A stretch of 44,198 nt of DNA from CAZMGG01 sp964565715 (GTDB lineage Bacteria; Planctomycetota; UBA1135; UBA2386). The stretch is taken from the NCBI GenBank assembly GCA_964565715.1, contig CAZMGG010000036.1, forward strand, positions 1 through 44,198. Reading direction: 5' to 3'. Every line of letters starts with the position of its first letter. The first letter of the stretch is position 1. The translations under genes were made by a program, and so were the position numbers. A model generated the notes under the pieces. That model did not search any database. It was not told the DNA's origin and worked only from the letters and a program-made list of their open reading frames with translations. Positions 24,193-35,399 of the stretch are shown in pieces.

Positions 24193-25020
24193 TCAGCGGA
24201 GCCGCAGTTCCACGGCGTTGCTCTGGATCGTGCCCTGCCAGTCGGGCGGCACGTCGGGCTTGCCGATGTCGACCATGTCCTTGGGTACCACCGCGTGCCG
24301 CAGCTGCAGGCGGATCCTGGCGTCGCGGGCGACCGGCAGGAACACGAAGTGGCCGAGCCGCAGGTGCGGGCCGTCGTGCGAGACCATGTCGTCCGGATCG
24401 CCCTTCGGCCGCAGGGTCGCGGTCAACGTGAAGCGCTGGCTGGTGTAGGGCTGCAGCGGCACGACGATCGGCTTGGCGCCGGTGCCGCAGAAGCCGACCG
24501 GGGCCATCCGGGCCGGCTCGGCGGCGCCGTCCGGCGCGAGGGCCTGCACGGCGAGGCCGTTCTCGAGGACGTTGCCGGAGTAGGACATGCCGAGGTAGAT
24601 GGCGATCGGCCGGTCGCCGACGTTGCAGAGCGTGGTGGTGAGGGTGACGGTCTCGCCCAGCGCGAGGGTCGTGCGATCGGCGGTGAGCCCCGTCTTCAGG
24701 CCGTTCTCGGCGGGCGCGGTCACCTCGCAGATGGGCAGGGCGCGCTCGGCGCGGGCGCGGACCCCGGGATCGCGGCTCTGGGCCAGCACGGCGCGCAGCA
24801 CCGGCAGGGAGGGCGCGCCGCCGCGGATCAGGGCCACCATCGCCGCATCGGCCTTGGCCGGGTCGGCGTCGCCGAGGCGCCGGATCATCAGGGCGACGGT
24901 GGCCGGATCGACCACCGGCTCGACGGCCGGGGCCGGCGGGGGCGGATCCTGGCCGGGCAGGGCCATGGGCGAGACGAGGACGGCGGCGAGGGCCACGGCG
25001 AGCAAGGCGGTCCGGTTCAT
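24193..25020 (-). CDS. Secreted protein with Ig-like domain, function unknown
   Basis: A 275-residue exported protein. Its signal peptide is NRTALLAVALAAVLVSPMALPG. A short helical stretch of HEAT character follows (PSLPVLRAVLAQSRDPGVRA, then RAERALP), and then a beta-rich region with LTADRTTLALGETVTLTTTL, CNVGDRPIAIYLG and RFTLTATLRPKGD, which looks like an immunoglobulin-type or BsuPI-like fold. The ATG at 25020 is chosen for the signal peptide although the frame is open upstream. It is convergent with the dehydrogenase gene (8 bases) and lies downstream of another small secreted protein gene on the same strand. I cannot assign a role. Confidence 0.75.
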   Translation of the reverse strand: MNRTALLAVALAAVLVSPMALPGQDPPPPAPAVEPVVDPATVALMIRRLGDADPAKADAAMVALIRGGAPSLPVLRAVLAQSRDPGVRARAERALPICEVTAPAENGLKTGLTADRTTLALGETVTLTTTLCNVGDRPIAIYLGMSYSGNVLENGLAVQALAPDGAAEPARMAPVGFCGTGAKPIVVPLQPYTSQRFTLTATLRPKGDPDDMVSHDGPHLRLGHFVFLPVARDARIRLQLRHAVVPKDMVDIGKPDVPPDWQGTIQSNAVELRLR

Positions 25021-25094
25021 GGCGGTTCTCGACGGCATCGGCCAGGGGACGGTTCCGGCGTGACCGCGGGCGTCCCATTCCGGGCCGGCCGTGG

Positions 25095-25592
25095 TCACTG
25101 GGTGCGCGCCTCCAGGGTCGGGCCGAAGCCCGGCAGGCCGCTCTGGCCGATGCCAAGGGACTGCACGCGGAACGTGATCCCGGCCGGCGTGCCGCGGGGC
25201 ACCGGCAGCGAGACGATGGCGACGCCCTGGTTGCACGGGGTCGGCACGAAGGGCGGCGCGCTGGTGGTGCCGACGGCCAGGGTGATGACCGGCGCGCCGA
25301 GCAGGAGGCCGTTGCCGAAGCCCGGGATGGCGGCGCAGGGCTGCGGCAGGCCGAGCGCGACGACGAACGGCGTCACCGGCGCGCCATAGACCACCAGGCT
25401 GCGGCTCTCGCCGCCGCTGACGGTGCCGGCGGGCAGCGACGCGCAGGCCACCGGGCCGCAGACCTGGCCGTAGATCACGGTGAGGACACCGCCGTCCATG
25501 GTCAGGCCGAGGTCGTCGTAGGGCCCGGTCTGGGCGCCGAGAGAGGCGAGCAGCGTGCAGGCGAGGAGGCAGGACCGCAGGATGTGGCGCAT
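25095..25592 (-). CDS. Small secreted beta-rich protein of unknown function
   Basis: A 165-residue protein starting at the ATG at 25592 with a signal peptide (MRHILRSCLLACTLLASLG). The rest is beta-rich: VLTVIYGQVCGPVACASLPA, then PVTPFVVALGLPQPCAAIP, GNGLLLGAPVITLAVG, VPTPCNQGVAIVSLPVPRG and FRVQSLGI. The four-cysteine pattern and hydrophobic strand spacing resemble the C-terminal modules of the RCC1-type proteins in this window, so it may be a stand-alone copy of a related fold; this is inference. It lies 74 bases before the Ig-like protein gene in the same direction and is divergent from the DUF418 gene. Confidence 0.72.
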   Translation of the reverse strand: MRHILRSCLLACTLLASLGAQTGPYDDLGLTMDGGVLTVIYGQVCGPVACASLPAGTVSGGESRSLVVYGAPVTPFVVALGLPQPCAAIPGFGNGLLLGAPVITLAVGTTSAPPFVPTPCNQGVAIVSLPVPRGTPAGITFRVQSLGIGQSGLPGFGPTLEARTQ

Positions 25593-25700
25593 GGCATCGG
25601 CTCCGGGAAGGGCTTCGCGAAACGGGCCAGTGTACGGATCGCGGCCGGACGCGGACCGGGAACCTCGCCCGCCTTCGCGCTGGGCCGTAGAGCGCTGCCG

Positions 25701-26996
25701 ATGAGCGAGGCCTCCGCCCCCGTCCCGCCCGAGCAGCGCCTCGCCACCCTCGACCTGGTGCGCGGCCTGGCGGTGCTCGGGATCCTGGTGATGAACGTGG
25801 TCGAGTTCGGGCTGCCGATGGCGGCCTACGAGAATCCGCTGCAGGCGGGCGGCAGCACCGGCGCCGACCGCTGGACGTGGTACGTCCAGATGGCGCTGTT
25901 CGACGGCAAGATGCGCGCGCTGTTCTCGATGCTGTTCGGCGCGGGTCTGTGGCTGATCGGCGAGCGGCTGGCGCAGGCCGACCGGGGCGCCGAGGCCGCC
26001 GATCTGCTGCTGCGCCGCTGCCTGTGGCTCGCCCTGTTCGGCATCGTGCATCGCTTCGCGCTGCAGTGGACCGGCGACATCCTCTACGCCTACGGCCTGC
26101 TCGGCCTGATCGCGATCCCGTTCCGGCGCGCCCGGCCCGGACTGTTGCTGGGGCTCGGGCTCGTGTTCCTGCTGGCGTTCACGCCGATCGGGCTGTGGCG
26201 GCACCACCAGGCGGCGACGCTGCGGGCCGATGCGCAGGCGGCGGTGGCGCTGGCCGCGGCCGGCGAGACGGTGCCGAAGGAACTGGCCGACGCGCGGACC
26301 CGCTGGGAGCGGCGGAGCAGCCCGCCCAAGGACGACGCGCACGCAGCCGAGATCGCCGCCATGCGCGGCGGCTACCGGGAGGTGTTCGCCTACCGCTGGG
26401 ACCACCACCACGCGTTCCAGTCGTCGTTCCTCTACTACTACTTCGTCTGGGACGTGCTGGGGATGGTGTTCGTCGGCATGGCGCTTGGGCGCTGGGGCTT
26501 CTTCGCCGGCCGCCTGCCGACGCGGGTGTACGGGGCGACGATCGCGGCCGGCGCCGGCGGTGCGCTCGTGACCTTCGTCTGGGCGCGGCAGTTCGCCGCC
26601 GACGGTTTCCTGCCCACCGACCTCGGGTTGAAGACCTGGCACGACGCGCTGCATCCGTTCGTGCGCGGCATCGTCGGGCTCGGCCACGCGGCCGTGCTGA
26701 TCCTGGTGCACCGCGCGGGGCTGCTGCGCCGCGTCACCCACGCGCTCGGCCAGGTCGGCCGGATGGCGTTCACCAACTACGTGCTGCAGACGGTGTGCTG
26801 CACCCTGCTGTTCTTCGGCTACGGGCTCGGCTGGTATGGCCGCCTGTCCCGGGCCGAATGCATGCTGGTGTGGGCGGCGGTGAGCCTCGTGCAGGTGGCG
26901 GCGAGCCTCTGGTGGCTGCGGCGCTTCCGCTTCGGCCCGCTGGAGTGGGCCTGGCGGTCGCTGACCCGCTGGCAACGGCAGCCCCTGCGCCGGTAG
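25701..26996 (+). CDS. DUF418 family polytopic membrane protein (YeiB-like)
   Basis: A 431-residue inner membrane protein with about 9-10 hydrophobic segments. The opening RLATLDLVRGLAVLGILVMN is the family signature, as are FSMLFGAGLWLI and the later GRMAFTNYVLQTVCCTLLFF region, which corresponds to the DUF418 domain. Family members resemble acyltransferase-3 proteins and are thought to modify or transport envelope components, but the activity is not established. The ATG at 25701 gives the standard N-terminus. A TAGAGC hexamer lies 7 bases before it. It is followed by the second RCC1 gene 55 bases downstream. Confidence 0.9.
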   Translation: MSEASAPVPPEQRLATLDLVRGLAVLGILVMNVVEFGLPMAAYENPLQAGGSTGADRWTWYVQMALFDGKMRALFSMLFGAGLWLIGERLAQADRGAEAADLLLRRCLWLALFGIVHRFALQWTGDILYAYGLLGLIAIPFRRARPGLLLGLGLVFLLAFTPIGLWRHHQAATLRADAQAAVALAAAGETVPKELADARTRWERRSSPPKDDAHAAEIAAMRGGYREVFAYRWDHHHAFQSSFLYYYFVWDVLGMVFVGMALGRWGFFAGRLPTRVYGATIAAGAGGALVTFVWARQFAADGFLPTDLGLKTWHDALHPFVRGIVGLGHAAVLILVHRAGLLRRVTHALGQVGRMAFTNYVLQTVCCTLLFFGYGLGWYGRLSRAECMLVWAAVSLVQVAASLWWLRRFRFGPLEWAWRSLTRWQRQPLRR

Positions 26997-27051
26997 ACCA
27001 CGGCAGTCGCGCCGCGGGTATCGTGGCTGGGCCCGCCGCGAGCCCTCGCCG

Positions 27052-29298
27052 ATGCCACACCGACCACTTGCGTCCTTCCTGCTGCTGGCCTGCCTGCTGC
27101 CGTGCGTCAGGACCCAGACCTCGATCCGCGCCTGGGGCGGCCAGCAGTTCGACAGCACCTGGACCATGCCGGATCCGACCAACCCGGTGGTCGAGATCGA
27201 CTGCGGCGGCGCCCACACCGTGGCGCGTCGCCAGGACGGCACGCTGGTGATCTGGGGCAACGTCTCGCAGTCGCTGGGCACGCCGCCCGCCCTGCCGCCG
27301 GGGGTGACCTTCACCCAGGTCTGGTGCAACGGGCCCTACGTGCACGCCCTGCGCAGCGACGGCGTGATGAGCGGCTGGGGCAGTTGGGCGAGCAGCACGT
27401 TCGCGCTGACGCCGCCCGCGGGTCTCGCCTACGTCACGGCCGGCATCGGCCCGCACCACGGCATCATCCTGCGCTCGGACCAGCAGGTGGTGCCCTGGGG
27501 CTTCAATCTGAACGGCCAGACCAACGTGCCGGCGCTGCCGCCTGGCCTCACCTGGGTGCAGTTCACCTGCGGCTGGGACTTCTCGCTGGGCCGCCGCAGC
27601 GACGGCACGGTGGTCGGTTTCGGCGAGAACACCGACGGCAAGTGCAACCCGCCGGCCCTGCCGCCCGGCGTGACCTGGGTCGAGGTCGCGTCGGGCTGGT
27701 ACCACTCGCTCGGCCGCCGCAGCGACGGTGTGGTGGTGAGCTGGGGCCGCAACACCCAGGGCCAGGGCAACGTGCCGCCGCTGCCCGCCGGCCGGCGCTG
27801 GGTGCAGGTCGCCGCCGCCGCCAACTTCTCGCTGGGCCTGCGCGACGACGGCGCGCTGCTGGCCTGGGGCGAGAATGGCGCCGGCCAGACCAACGTGCCG
27901 GCGCTGCCGCCGGGCACGACCTGGCTGGAGGCGAGCGCGGGCGGCGAGAGCGCCGCCGGTTTCGTCGTCGCCCGCCGCAGCGACGGCGCCGTGGTGGCCT
28001 GGGGCGACGACCGCCGCAGCCAGGGCAACACGCCACCTCCGCCGCCGGGCGCGACCTTCCGGCAGGTGGCGGCGGGCGCCTATGCCGCGGCGATCCTCTA
28101 CACCGACGGCTCGCTGCGCCTGTGGGGCCAGTACGTGCCGGGCCTGACCGGCGTGCCGCCTCTGCCGCCGGGCACCCGCTACGTCGAGGTGGCGGTGGGC
28201 GGCGCCCACGTGCTGGCGCGGCGCGACGACGGCCAGGTGGTGGCCTGGGGGCGCAACGACCAGGGCCAGTGCAACGTGCCGCCGTTGCCGCCGGGCCTGA
28301 CCTGGACCCGGATCACCGCCGGCGGCGAGAACAACGTGAGCCACTCGGTGGCCCTGCGCAGCGACGGTGCGGTGCTGGCCTGGGGCGGCAACTTCTTCGG
28401 CCAGTGCAACGTGCCGCCGCTGCCGCCCGGCGTCGTCTACACCGACATCGCCGCGGGCTACAACCACACCGTGCTGTGCCGCAGCGACGGCAGCCTCGTC
28501 GCCATGGGCTGGAACGACCAGGGCCAGTGCAACGTGCCGGCCGCACCGCCGGGCGTGGCCTTCGTCCAGGCCGCCGCCAGCACCTGGCACAGCCTCGCGC
28601 TGCGCTCCGACGGCCGCATCGCCGGCTGGGGCTACAACTTCAACGGCGAATGCGACGCGCCGCCGCTGCCCGCGGGGCTGTCCTACGTGGCGGTGATCGC
28701 CAGCCCCTATGGCTCCAATCCGTTCGCGCACCCGTCGGCGGCGCTGCGCTCCGACGGCCGGATCGTCGAGTGGGGCGCGACGGCGAGCGCCACCCCGCCC
28801 CTGGCACCGCCGCTGGCGCCGGACCAGGGCTACCTGCAGGTGACCAAGGGCGCGGGCATGACGCTGGCCCGGGTCGGCCGCCAGGGGTCCTTCACCCGGA
28901 TCGGCCAGGGCTGCGCCGGCAGCCGGCCGCCGGCGCCCCTGGTGCCGGGCGACCTGCCGCGGCCGGGCACGACGCTGCGGGTCGCGGTGCGGGAACTGCC
29001 GGCCGACGCCGCGTTCCTGATCGCCGGCTTCGGCATCAGCAGTTCGCGGTTCGGGCCGCTGCCGCTGCCGCTGCAGTCCTTCGGCATGCCCGGCTGCACC
29101 GCGTTCGTCGCCGACGAGAGCGTGCACTTCCTGTTCGGCAGCGATCACGTGGCGAACTGGGCGCTGCCGATCCCGGACCTGCCGCACCTGGTCGGCGCCA
29201 CCCTGCATCTGCAGGCCATCGTGCTCGATCCGGCGGCGGGCAACGCGCTGCAGGCGGTGATGTCGGACGCGATGCGGGCCCAGGTCGGCGACCGCTAG
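27052..29298 (+). CDS. Secreted RCC1-repeat beta-propeller protein (second copy)
   Basis: A 748-residue paralogue of the protein encoded at 19533-21716, on the opposite strand. The signal peptide is RPLASFLLLACLLPCVRTQ. About 13 RCC1-like repeats follow, with units such as GQCNVPPLPPGLTWTRITAG and HSVALRSDGAVLAWG. The C-terminal module matches the paralogue: GCAGSRPPAPLVPGD, DAAFLIAGFG, GMPGCTAFV and LHLQAIVLDPAAGNALQAV. At DNA level the repeats still show near-identical 18-base blocks, pointing to recent internal duplication or gene conversion. A cell-surface binding role is likely but unproven. It is followed 47 bases later by the PhnD-like gene. Confidence 0.88.
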   Translation: MPHRPLASFLLLACLLPCVRTQTSIRAWGGQQFDSTWTMPDPTNPVVEIDCGGAHTVARRQDGTLVIWGNVSQSLGTPPALPPGVTFTQVWCNGPYVHALRSDGVMSGWGSWASSTFALTPPAGLAYVTAGIGPHHGIILRSDQQVVPWGFNLNGQTNVPALPPGLTWVQFTCGWDFSLGRRSDGTVVGFGENTDGKCNPPALPPGVTWVEVASGWYHSLGRRSDGVVVSWGRNTQGQGNVPPLPAGRRWVQVAAAANFSLGLRDDGALLAWGENGAGQTNVPALPPGTTWLEASAGGESAAGFVVARRSDGAVVAWGDDRRSQGNTPPPPPGATFRQVAAGAYAAAILYTDGSLRLWGQYVPGLTGVPPLPPGTRYVEVAVGGAHVLARRDDGQVVAWGRNDQGQCNVPPLPPGLTWTRITAGGENNVSHSVALRSDGAVLAWGGNFFGQCNVPPLPPGVVYTDIAAGYNHTVLCRSDGSLVAMGWNDQGQCNVPAAPPGVAFVQAAASTWHSLALRSDGRIAGWGYNFNGECDAPPLPAGLSYVAVIASPYGSNPFAHPSAALRSDGRIVEWGATASATPPLAPPLAPDQGYLQVTKGAGMTLARVGRQGSFTRIGQGCAGSRPPAPLVPGDLPRPGTTLRVAVRELPADAAFLIAGFGISSSRFGPLPLPLQSFGMPGCTAFVADESVHFLFGSDHVANWALPIPDLPHLVGATLHLQAIVLDPAAGNALQAVMSDAMRAQVGDR
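28264..28539 (+). repeat. Identical 18-base blocks within the RCC1 repeats
   Basis: The sequence GGCCAGTGCAACGTGCCG occurs exactly at 28264-28281, 28399-28416 and 28522-28539, with a period of 123-135 bases equal to one protein repeat. These are coding repeats, not a CRISPR array. Confidence 0.85.
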
Positions 29299-29333
29299 GC
29301 GCCCCCGGGAGTGGCCGGACGGGCCGCCAGCGC

Positions 29334-29339
29334 TATGGT
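29334..29339 (+). promoter_or_regulatory. Putative -10 element (TATGGT) of the PhnD-like gene
   Basis: TATGGT ends 6 bases before the GTG at 29346. No Shine-Dalgarno sequence fits between. If used, the mRNA would be leaderless and would start at or near the GTG. Confidence 0.35.
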
Positions 29340-29345
29340 CCCGCG

Positions 29346-30242
29346 GTGCGCATCGCCGACCTCCCCTGGTACGACCTGCCCGAGCTGGTCGCCGCGACCG
29401 ACGCCTGGTGGCGCGGCATCGCCGGCCACCTGCGGCGCCTGGGGATCGACCGCGTGCCCGACCGGCTGCAACGCGAAGGATCGCACCAGGCCCGCTGGCG
29501 CGATCCGGACCTGCTGCTGAGCCAGGCCTGCGGCTATGACGTGCTCTACGACGCCCGCGACGAGCTCTGGCCGATCGCGACGCCCTGCTACGGCGCCGAG
29601 GGCTGCGAAGGGCCGCGCTACCGCAGCATCGTCGTCGTGCGCGCCGACCGGCCGTGGCGATCGCTGCAGGACCTGCGCGGGCACCGGGCCGCGGTCAACG
29701 AGGCGACGTCGCACTCGGGCACCAACGCGCTGCGCTCCCTGGTGGCGCCGCTGAGCCGTGCGGGCACGTTCTTCGGCGAGGTCATCGTCACCGGCTCGCA
29801 CACCGACAGCCTGCTGGCCCTCTACGAAGGTGAGGTCGACGTCGCCTGCATCGACGCGGTGGTGCTGGCCCTGTGGCGGCGGGTGCGGCCGTGGACCCTG
29901 CGCTGCCTGCGGCCGATCGCCTGCAGCGAGACCGCCCTGGCGCCGCCCTACGTCACCGCGCTGGCCGCGCCGGCTCCGCTGCGGCGAACGCTCCAGCAGG
30001 CGCTGCGTGCCGCCGTGCACGACCCGGCCCTGGCGGCGGTGCGTGAGGCCCTGCTGCTGCGCGACTTCGTGTTCCTGCCCGCGGCCTGCTACAGCGAACT
30101 GGAGGCCTTCGAGGAACCGGCGCTGGCCGCCGGCTACCGCGAGCTGCCGGCGCCGGCGCGATCGCCGCTGGGCAACGGTCCGGTGGCTGCCCGCGGCGCC
30201 TGCGGCGACGGGCTGCGGGGGATGCGTTGGGACAGCGCCTGA
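29346..30242 (+). CDS. PhnD-like substrate-binding domain protein without signal peptide
   Basis: A 298-residue protein with the periplasmic-binding fold of the phosphate/phosphonate (PhnD) family: ADLPWYDLPELVAATDAWW at the start, SQACGYDVLYD, GPRYRSIVVVRADRPWRSLQ, DLRGHRAAVNEATSHSGTNA, GSHTDSLLALYEGEVDVACI and LRCLRPIACSETALAPPYV. The GTG at 29346 is the only start that begins just before the conserved region. No signal peptide is present, so it is probably cytoplasmic, and no ABC transporter permease or ATPase gene is nearby. The histidine kinase gene begins 100 bases downstream, so a ligand-sensing role is possible. Confidence 0.85.
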   Translation: MRIADLPWYDLPELVAATDAWWRGIAGHLRRLGIDRVPDRLQREGSHQARWRDPDLLLSQACGYDVLYDARDELWPIATPCYGAEGCEGPRYRSIVVVRADRPWRSLQDLRGHRAAVNEATSHSGTNALRSLVAPLSRAGTFFGEVIVTGSHTDSLLALYEGEVDVACIDAVVLALWRRVRPWTLRCLRPIACSETALAPPYVTALAAPAPLRRTLQQALRAAVHDPALAAVREALLLRDFVFLPAACYSELEAFEEPALAAGYRELPAPARSPLGNGPVAARGACGDGLRGMRWDSA

Positions 30243-30342
30243 CCGCGGATCGGTAGTCGGACTGCCGATCCCGGAACCGACGGGAACGCCTTCCCGCTTG
30301 CCACCCGACGGTGGCCCCGCATCATCTTGCCCAACTCCGCCG

Positions 30343-33411
<3,069 letters not shown>

Positions 33412-33420
33412 CCCTTCGCC

Positions 33421-33627
33421 TCAGGCGCGCTTGGCGCCGGCGAACAGACCGATCAGACCGGCGAGCCCGAGCAACGAACCGATCACGATCAACACGATCG
33501 ATCGATCGGTCGGTGTGCCGTGGACCACCTCCGATACCTCCGAGGCGAAGGATTCGCCGGCATTGAGCCCGAAGATCAGGACGATCGCTCCGATCACCAG
33601 CAGCACGACTGCAAGAGCCTTGTTCAT
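33421..33627 (-). CDS. DUF3185 family small membrane protein
   Basis: A 68-residue protein with two membrane helices: MNKALAVVLLVIGAIVLIFG at the start and SIVLIVIGSLLGLAGLIGLF near the end, joined by NAGESFASEVSEVVHGTPTD. This two-helix layout with a conserved polar loop matches DUF3185. Function unknown; such small proteins are often stress-linked. The stop lies 9 bases from the convergent kinase gene. The small gene at 33660 is 32 bases upstream in the same direction. Confidence 0.82.
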   Translation of the reverse strand: MNKALAVVLLVIGAIVLIFGLNAGESFASEVSEVVHGTPTDRSIVLIVIGSLLGLAGLIGLFAGAKRA

Positions 33628-33659
33628 GCATGGCCACTTGCAACGAGGATGCCGTCCGT

Positions 33660-33767
33660 TCAGAGGATCCAGTAGATGATCGCAAACACGATGAGGAAGC
33701 CGATGAGCCCGCCGGTGAGCAGCTTCGCGCCGATGCCGGCGGCCAATGCCTTGCCGAGGTTGACCAT
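33660..33767 (-). CDS. Predicted 35-residue single-pass membrane peptide
   Basis: A very short frame from the ATG at 33767. The sequence begins MVNLGKALAAGIGAKLLTGG and ends with a hydrophobic stretch LIGFLIVFAIIYWIL. The glycine-rich amphipathic start followed by one membrane helix, and its place 32 bases before the DUF3185 gene, make a real small protein plausible. No Shine-Dalgarno sequence is seen. It is too short for confidence from sequence alone. Confidence 0.5.
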   Translation of the reverse strand: MVNLGKALAAGIGAKLLTGGLIGFLIVFAIIYWIL

Positions 33768-33959
33768 GGCAGCGGACCGGCAAGTCGCGGACCAGACCGG
33801 CCGCTCCCGGCTGTGCACGCCCGGCTGGGCAGTGGCGCTGCCGGTCGGCCACGGTTGCGGCGGATGAACATCCGGCATCGGCGCTTTTTGCGCTGGCCCG
33901 GTGCTGCCAATCCGGCTGGATCCGCCTACACTCCGGCACGTCCTCGTCCCGAGCAGCCC

Positions 33960-35399
33960 ATGCCGAAACCGCTGCCGCACCCGTCTTCCCCCGCCCTCTC
34001 GCGCCGCGACCTGCTCCGCTACGGCGGCGGCGCCTTCCTCGGGATGCGCCTCGGCGCCGGCCTCGGGGTCCCGCTGCCGAGCCGCCTGGACGGCAAGGGC
34101 TTCGGCCGGGCGAAGAGCGTGATCCTGGTGTTCCTGCAGGGCGGGCCCAGCCACCTCGACCTGTGGGACCCGAAGCAGGACGTGCCCGCCGACGTCCGCT
34201 CGGCCTTCCAGACCATTCCCAGCGTGGTGCCCGGCATGGAGGTCACCGAGCTGCTGCCGCGCCTCGCGCAGGTCACCGATCGCGTCACCTTCATCCGTTC
34301 GATGAGCTACAGCCCGAACGGGTTGTTCAACCACACCGCCGCCCACTACCAGATGCTGACCGGCTACACCGCCGACAAGGTCAGCCCGTCGGGCCAGCTC
34401 GAGCCGCCCTCGCCGAAGGACTACCCGACCCTCGGCAGCCACATCGCCCGGCTCAAGCCCGCCGCCGTGCCGATGCTGCCGTTCGTGATGCTGCCGCGGC
34501 CGCTGCAGGAGAGCAACGTGGTCGGCAAGGCCGGCGGCGCCGGCTTCCTCGGCCGCGCCTTCGATCCCTTCACCCTCTATCCGGGCGGCGACGACCTCGA
34601 CGAGACCAAGCTCGACAAGGTGCGCGTCGACGACCTGGCGCTGCGGCCGCAGCTGTCCGCCGACCGCATCGCCCGCCGGGCCGAACTGCGCGAGCTGCTG
34701 GACGCCGGCGACGCGGCGCTGGAACGTGCGGTCGAACGCTTCCAGCTCGACCGCTACACCGAGCAGGCCATCGACCTGATCCGCTCGGGCCGCGCCCGCA
34801 AGGCCATGCAGCTCGACGAGGAGCCGGCGGCGCTCCGCGACCGCTACGGCCGCACGACGTTCGGTCAGAGCTGCCTGCTGGCGCGCCGGCTGGTGGAGGC
34901 GGGCAGCCGCTGCGTGCAGATCAACTGGCCGAAGGTGGCCAACTCGGACCGGCACTCGTGGGACTGCCACAAGGACCTGGAGAAACGGATGCAGCAGGAC
35001 GCGGCGCCGCGCTTCGACCCGGGCTTCGCCACCCTGATCGAGGATCTCGACCAGCGCGGCCTGCTGGCGGAGACCCTGGTGGTCTGCGTCGGCGAGTTCG
35101 GCCGCAGCCCGAAGAAGGGCCTCAGCACCTCGGGCAACGACAACGACAGCGGCGGCCGCGACCACTGGCCCTACTGCTTCACCGCGGTGGTGGCCGGCGC
35201 CGGCGTGCGACGCGGCCACGTGCACGGCGAGTCGGACGCCACCGGCTCGGCGCCCCTGCGCGACGCGGTGCACCCCTGCGACCTGCTGGCGACGATCTAC
35301 CACGGCATGGGCATCGCGCCCGAGACGATGGTGAACAACCACCTCGACCAGCCCCGGGAGCTGGTGCAGGGCAGGCCGGTGCTGGAGCTGTTCGCGTGA
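33960..35399 (+). CDS. DUF1501 family Tat-exported protein
   Basis: A 479-residue protein common in planctomycetes. The N-terminus has a twin-arginine signal (SRRDLLRYGGGAFLGMRLGA, Arg15-Arg16), so it should be exported folded. DUF1501 features are VILVFLQGGPSHLDLWDPK, FNHTAAHYQMLTGYT, RTTFGQSCLLARRLVEAGSR and VVCVGEFGRSPKK; the fold is related to alkaline phosphatase/sulfatase enzymes. GGPSHLD and GEFGRSP are the likely metal-site regions. The start is the ATG at 33960, with a TACACT hexamer at 33927-33932 as a possible -10 box. The stop overlaps the next gene's GTG by 4 bases. Members are routinely encoded beside PSCyt1/DUF1549/DUF1553 proteins, but the substrate is unknown. Confidence 0.93.
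   Translation: MPKPLPHPSSPALSRRDLLRYGGGAFLGMRLGAGLGVPLPSRLDGKGFGRAKSVILVFLQGGPSHLDLWDPKQDVPADVRSAFQTIPSVVPGMEVTELLPRLAQVTDRVTFIRSMSYSPNGLFNHTAAHYQMLTGYTADKVSPSGQLEPPSPKDYPTLGSHIARLKPAAVPMLPFVMLPRPLQESNVVGKAGGAGFLGRAFDPFTLYPGGDDLDETKLDKVRVDDLALRPQLSADRIARRAELRELLDAGDAALERAVERFQLDRYTEQAIDLIRSGRARKAMQLDEEPAALRDRYGRTTFGQSCLLARRLVEAGSRCVQINWPKVANSDRHSWDCHKDLEKRMQQDAAPRFDPGFATLIEDLDQRGLLAETLVVCVGEFGRSPKKGLSTSGNDNDSGGRDHWPYCFTAVVAGAGVRRGHVHGESDATGSAPLRDAVHPCDLLATIYHGMGIAPETMVNNHLDQPRELVQGRPVLELFA

Noticed and set aside
19900..28900. Regularly spaced short repeats that might suggest a CRISPR array
   Set aside because: The repeats are coding (RCC1 units of about 130 bases), diverged, and without unique spacers of CRISPR length.
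27102..29345. The frame upstream of the PhnD-like protein, which stays open across the RCC1 gene
   Set aside because: Only the part from GTG 29346 carries recognisable motifs; the rest is an alternative-frame shadow of the RCC1 repeats.
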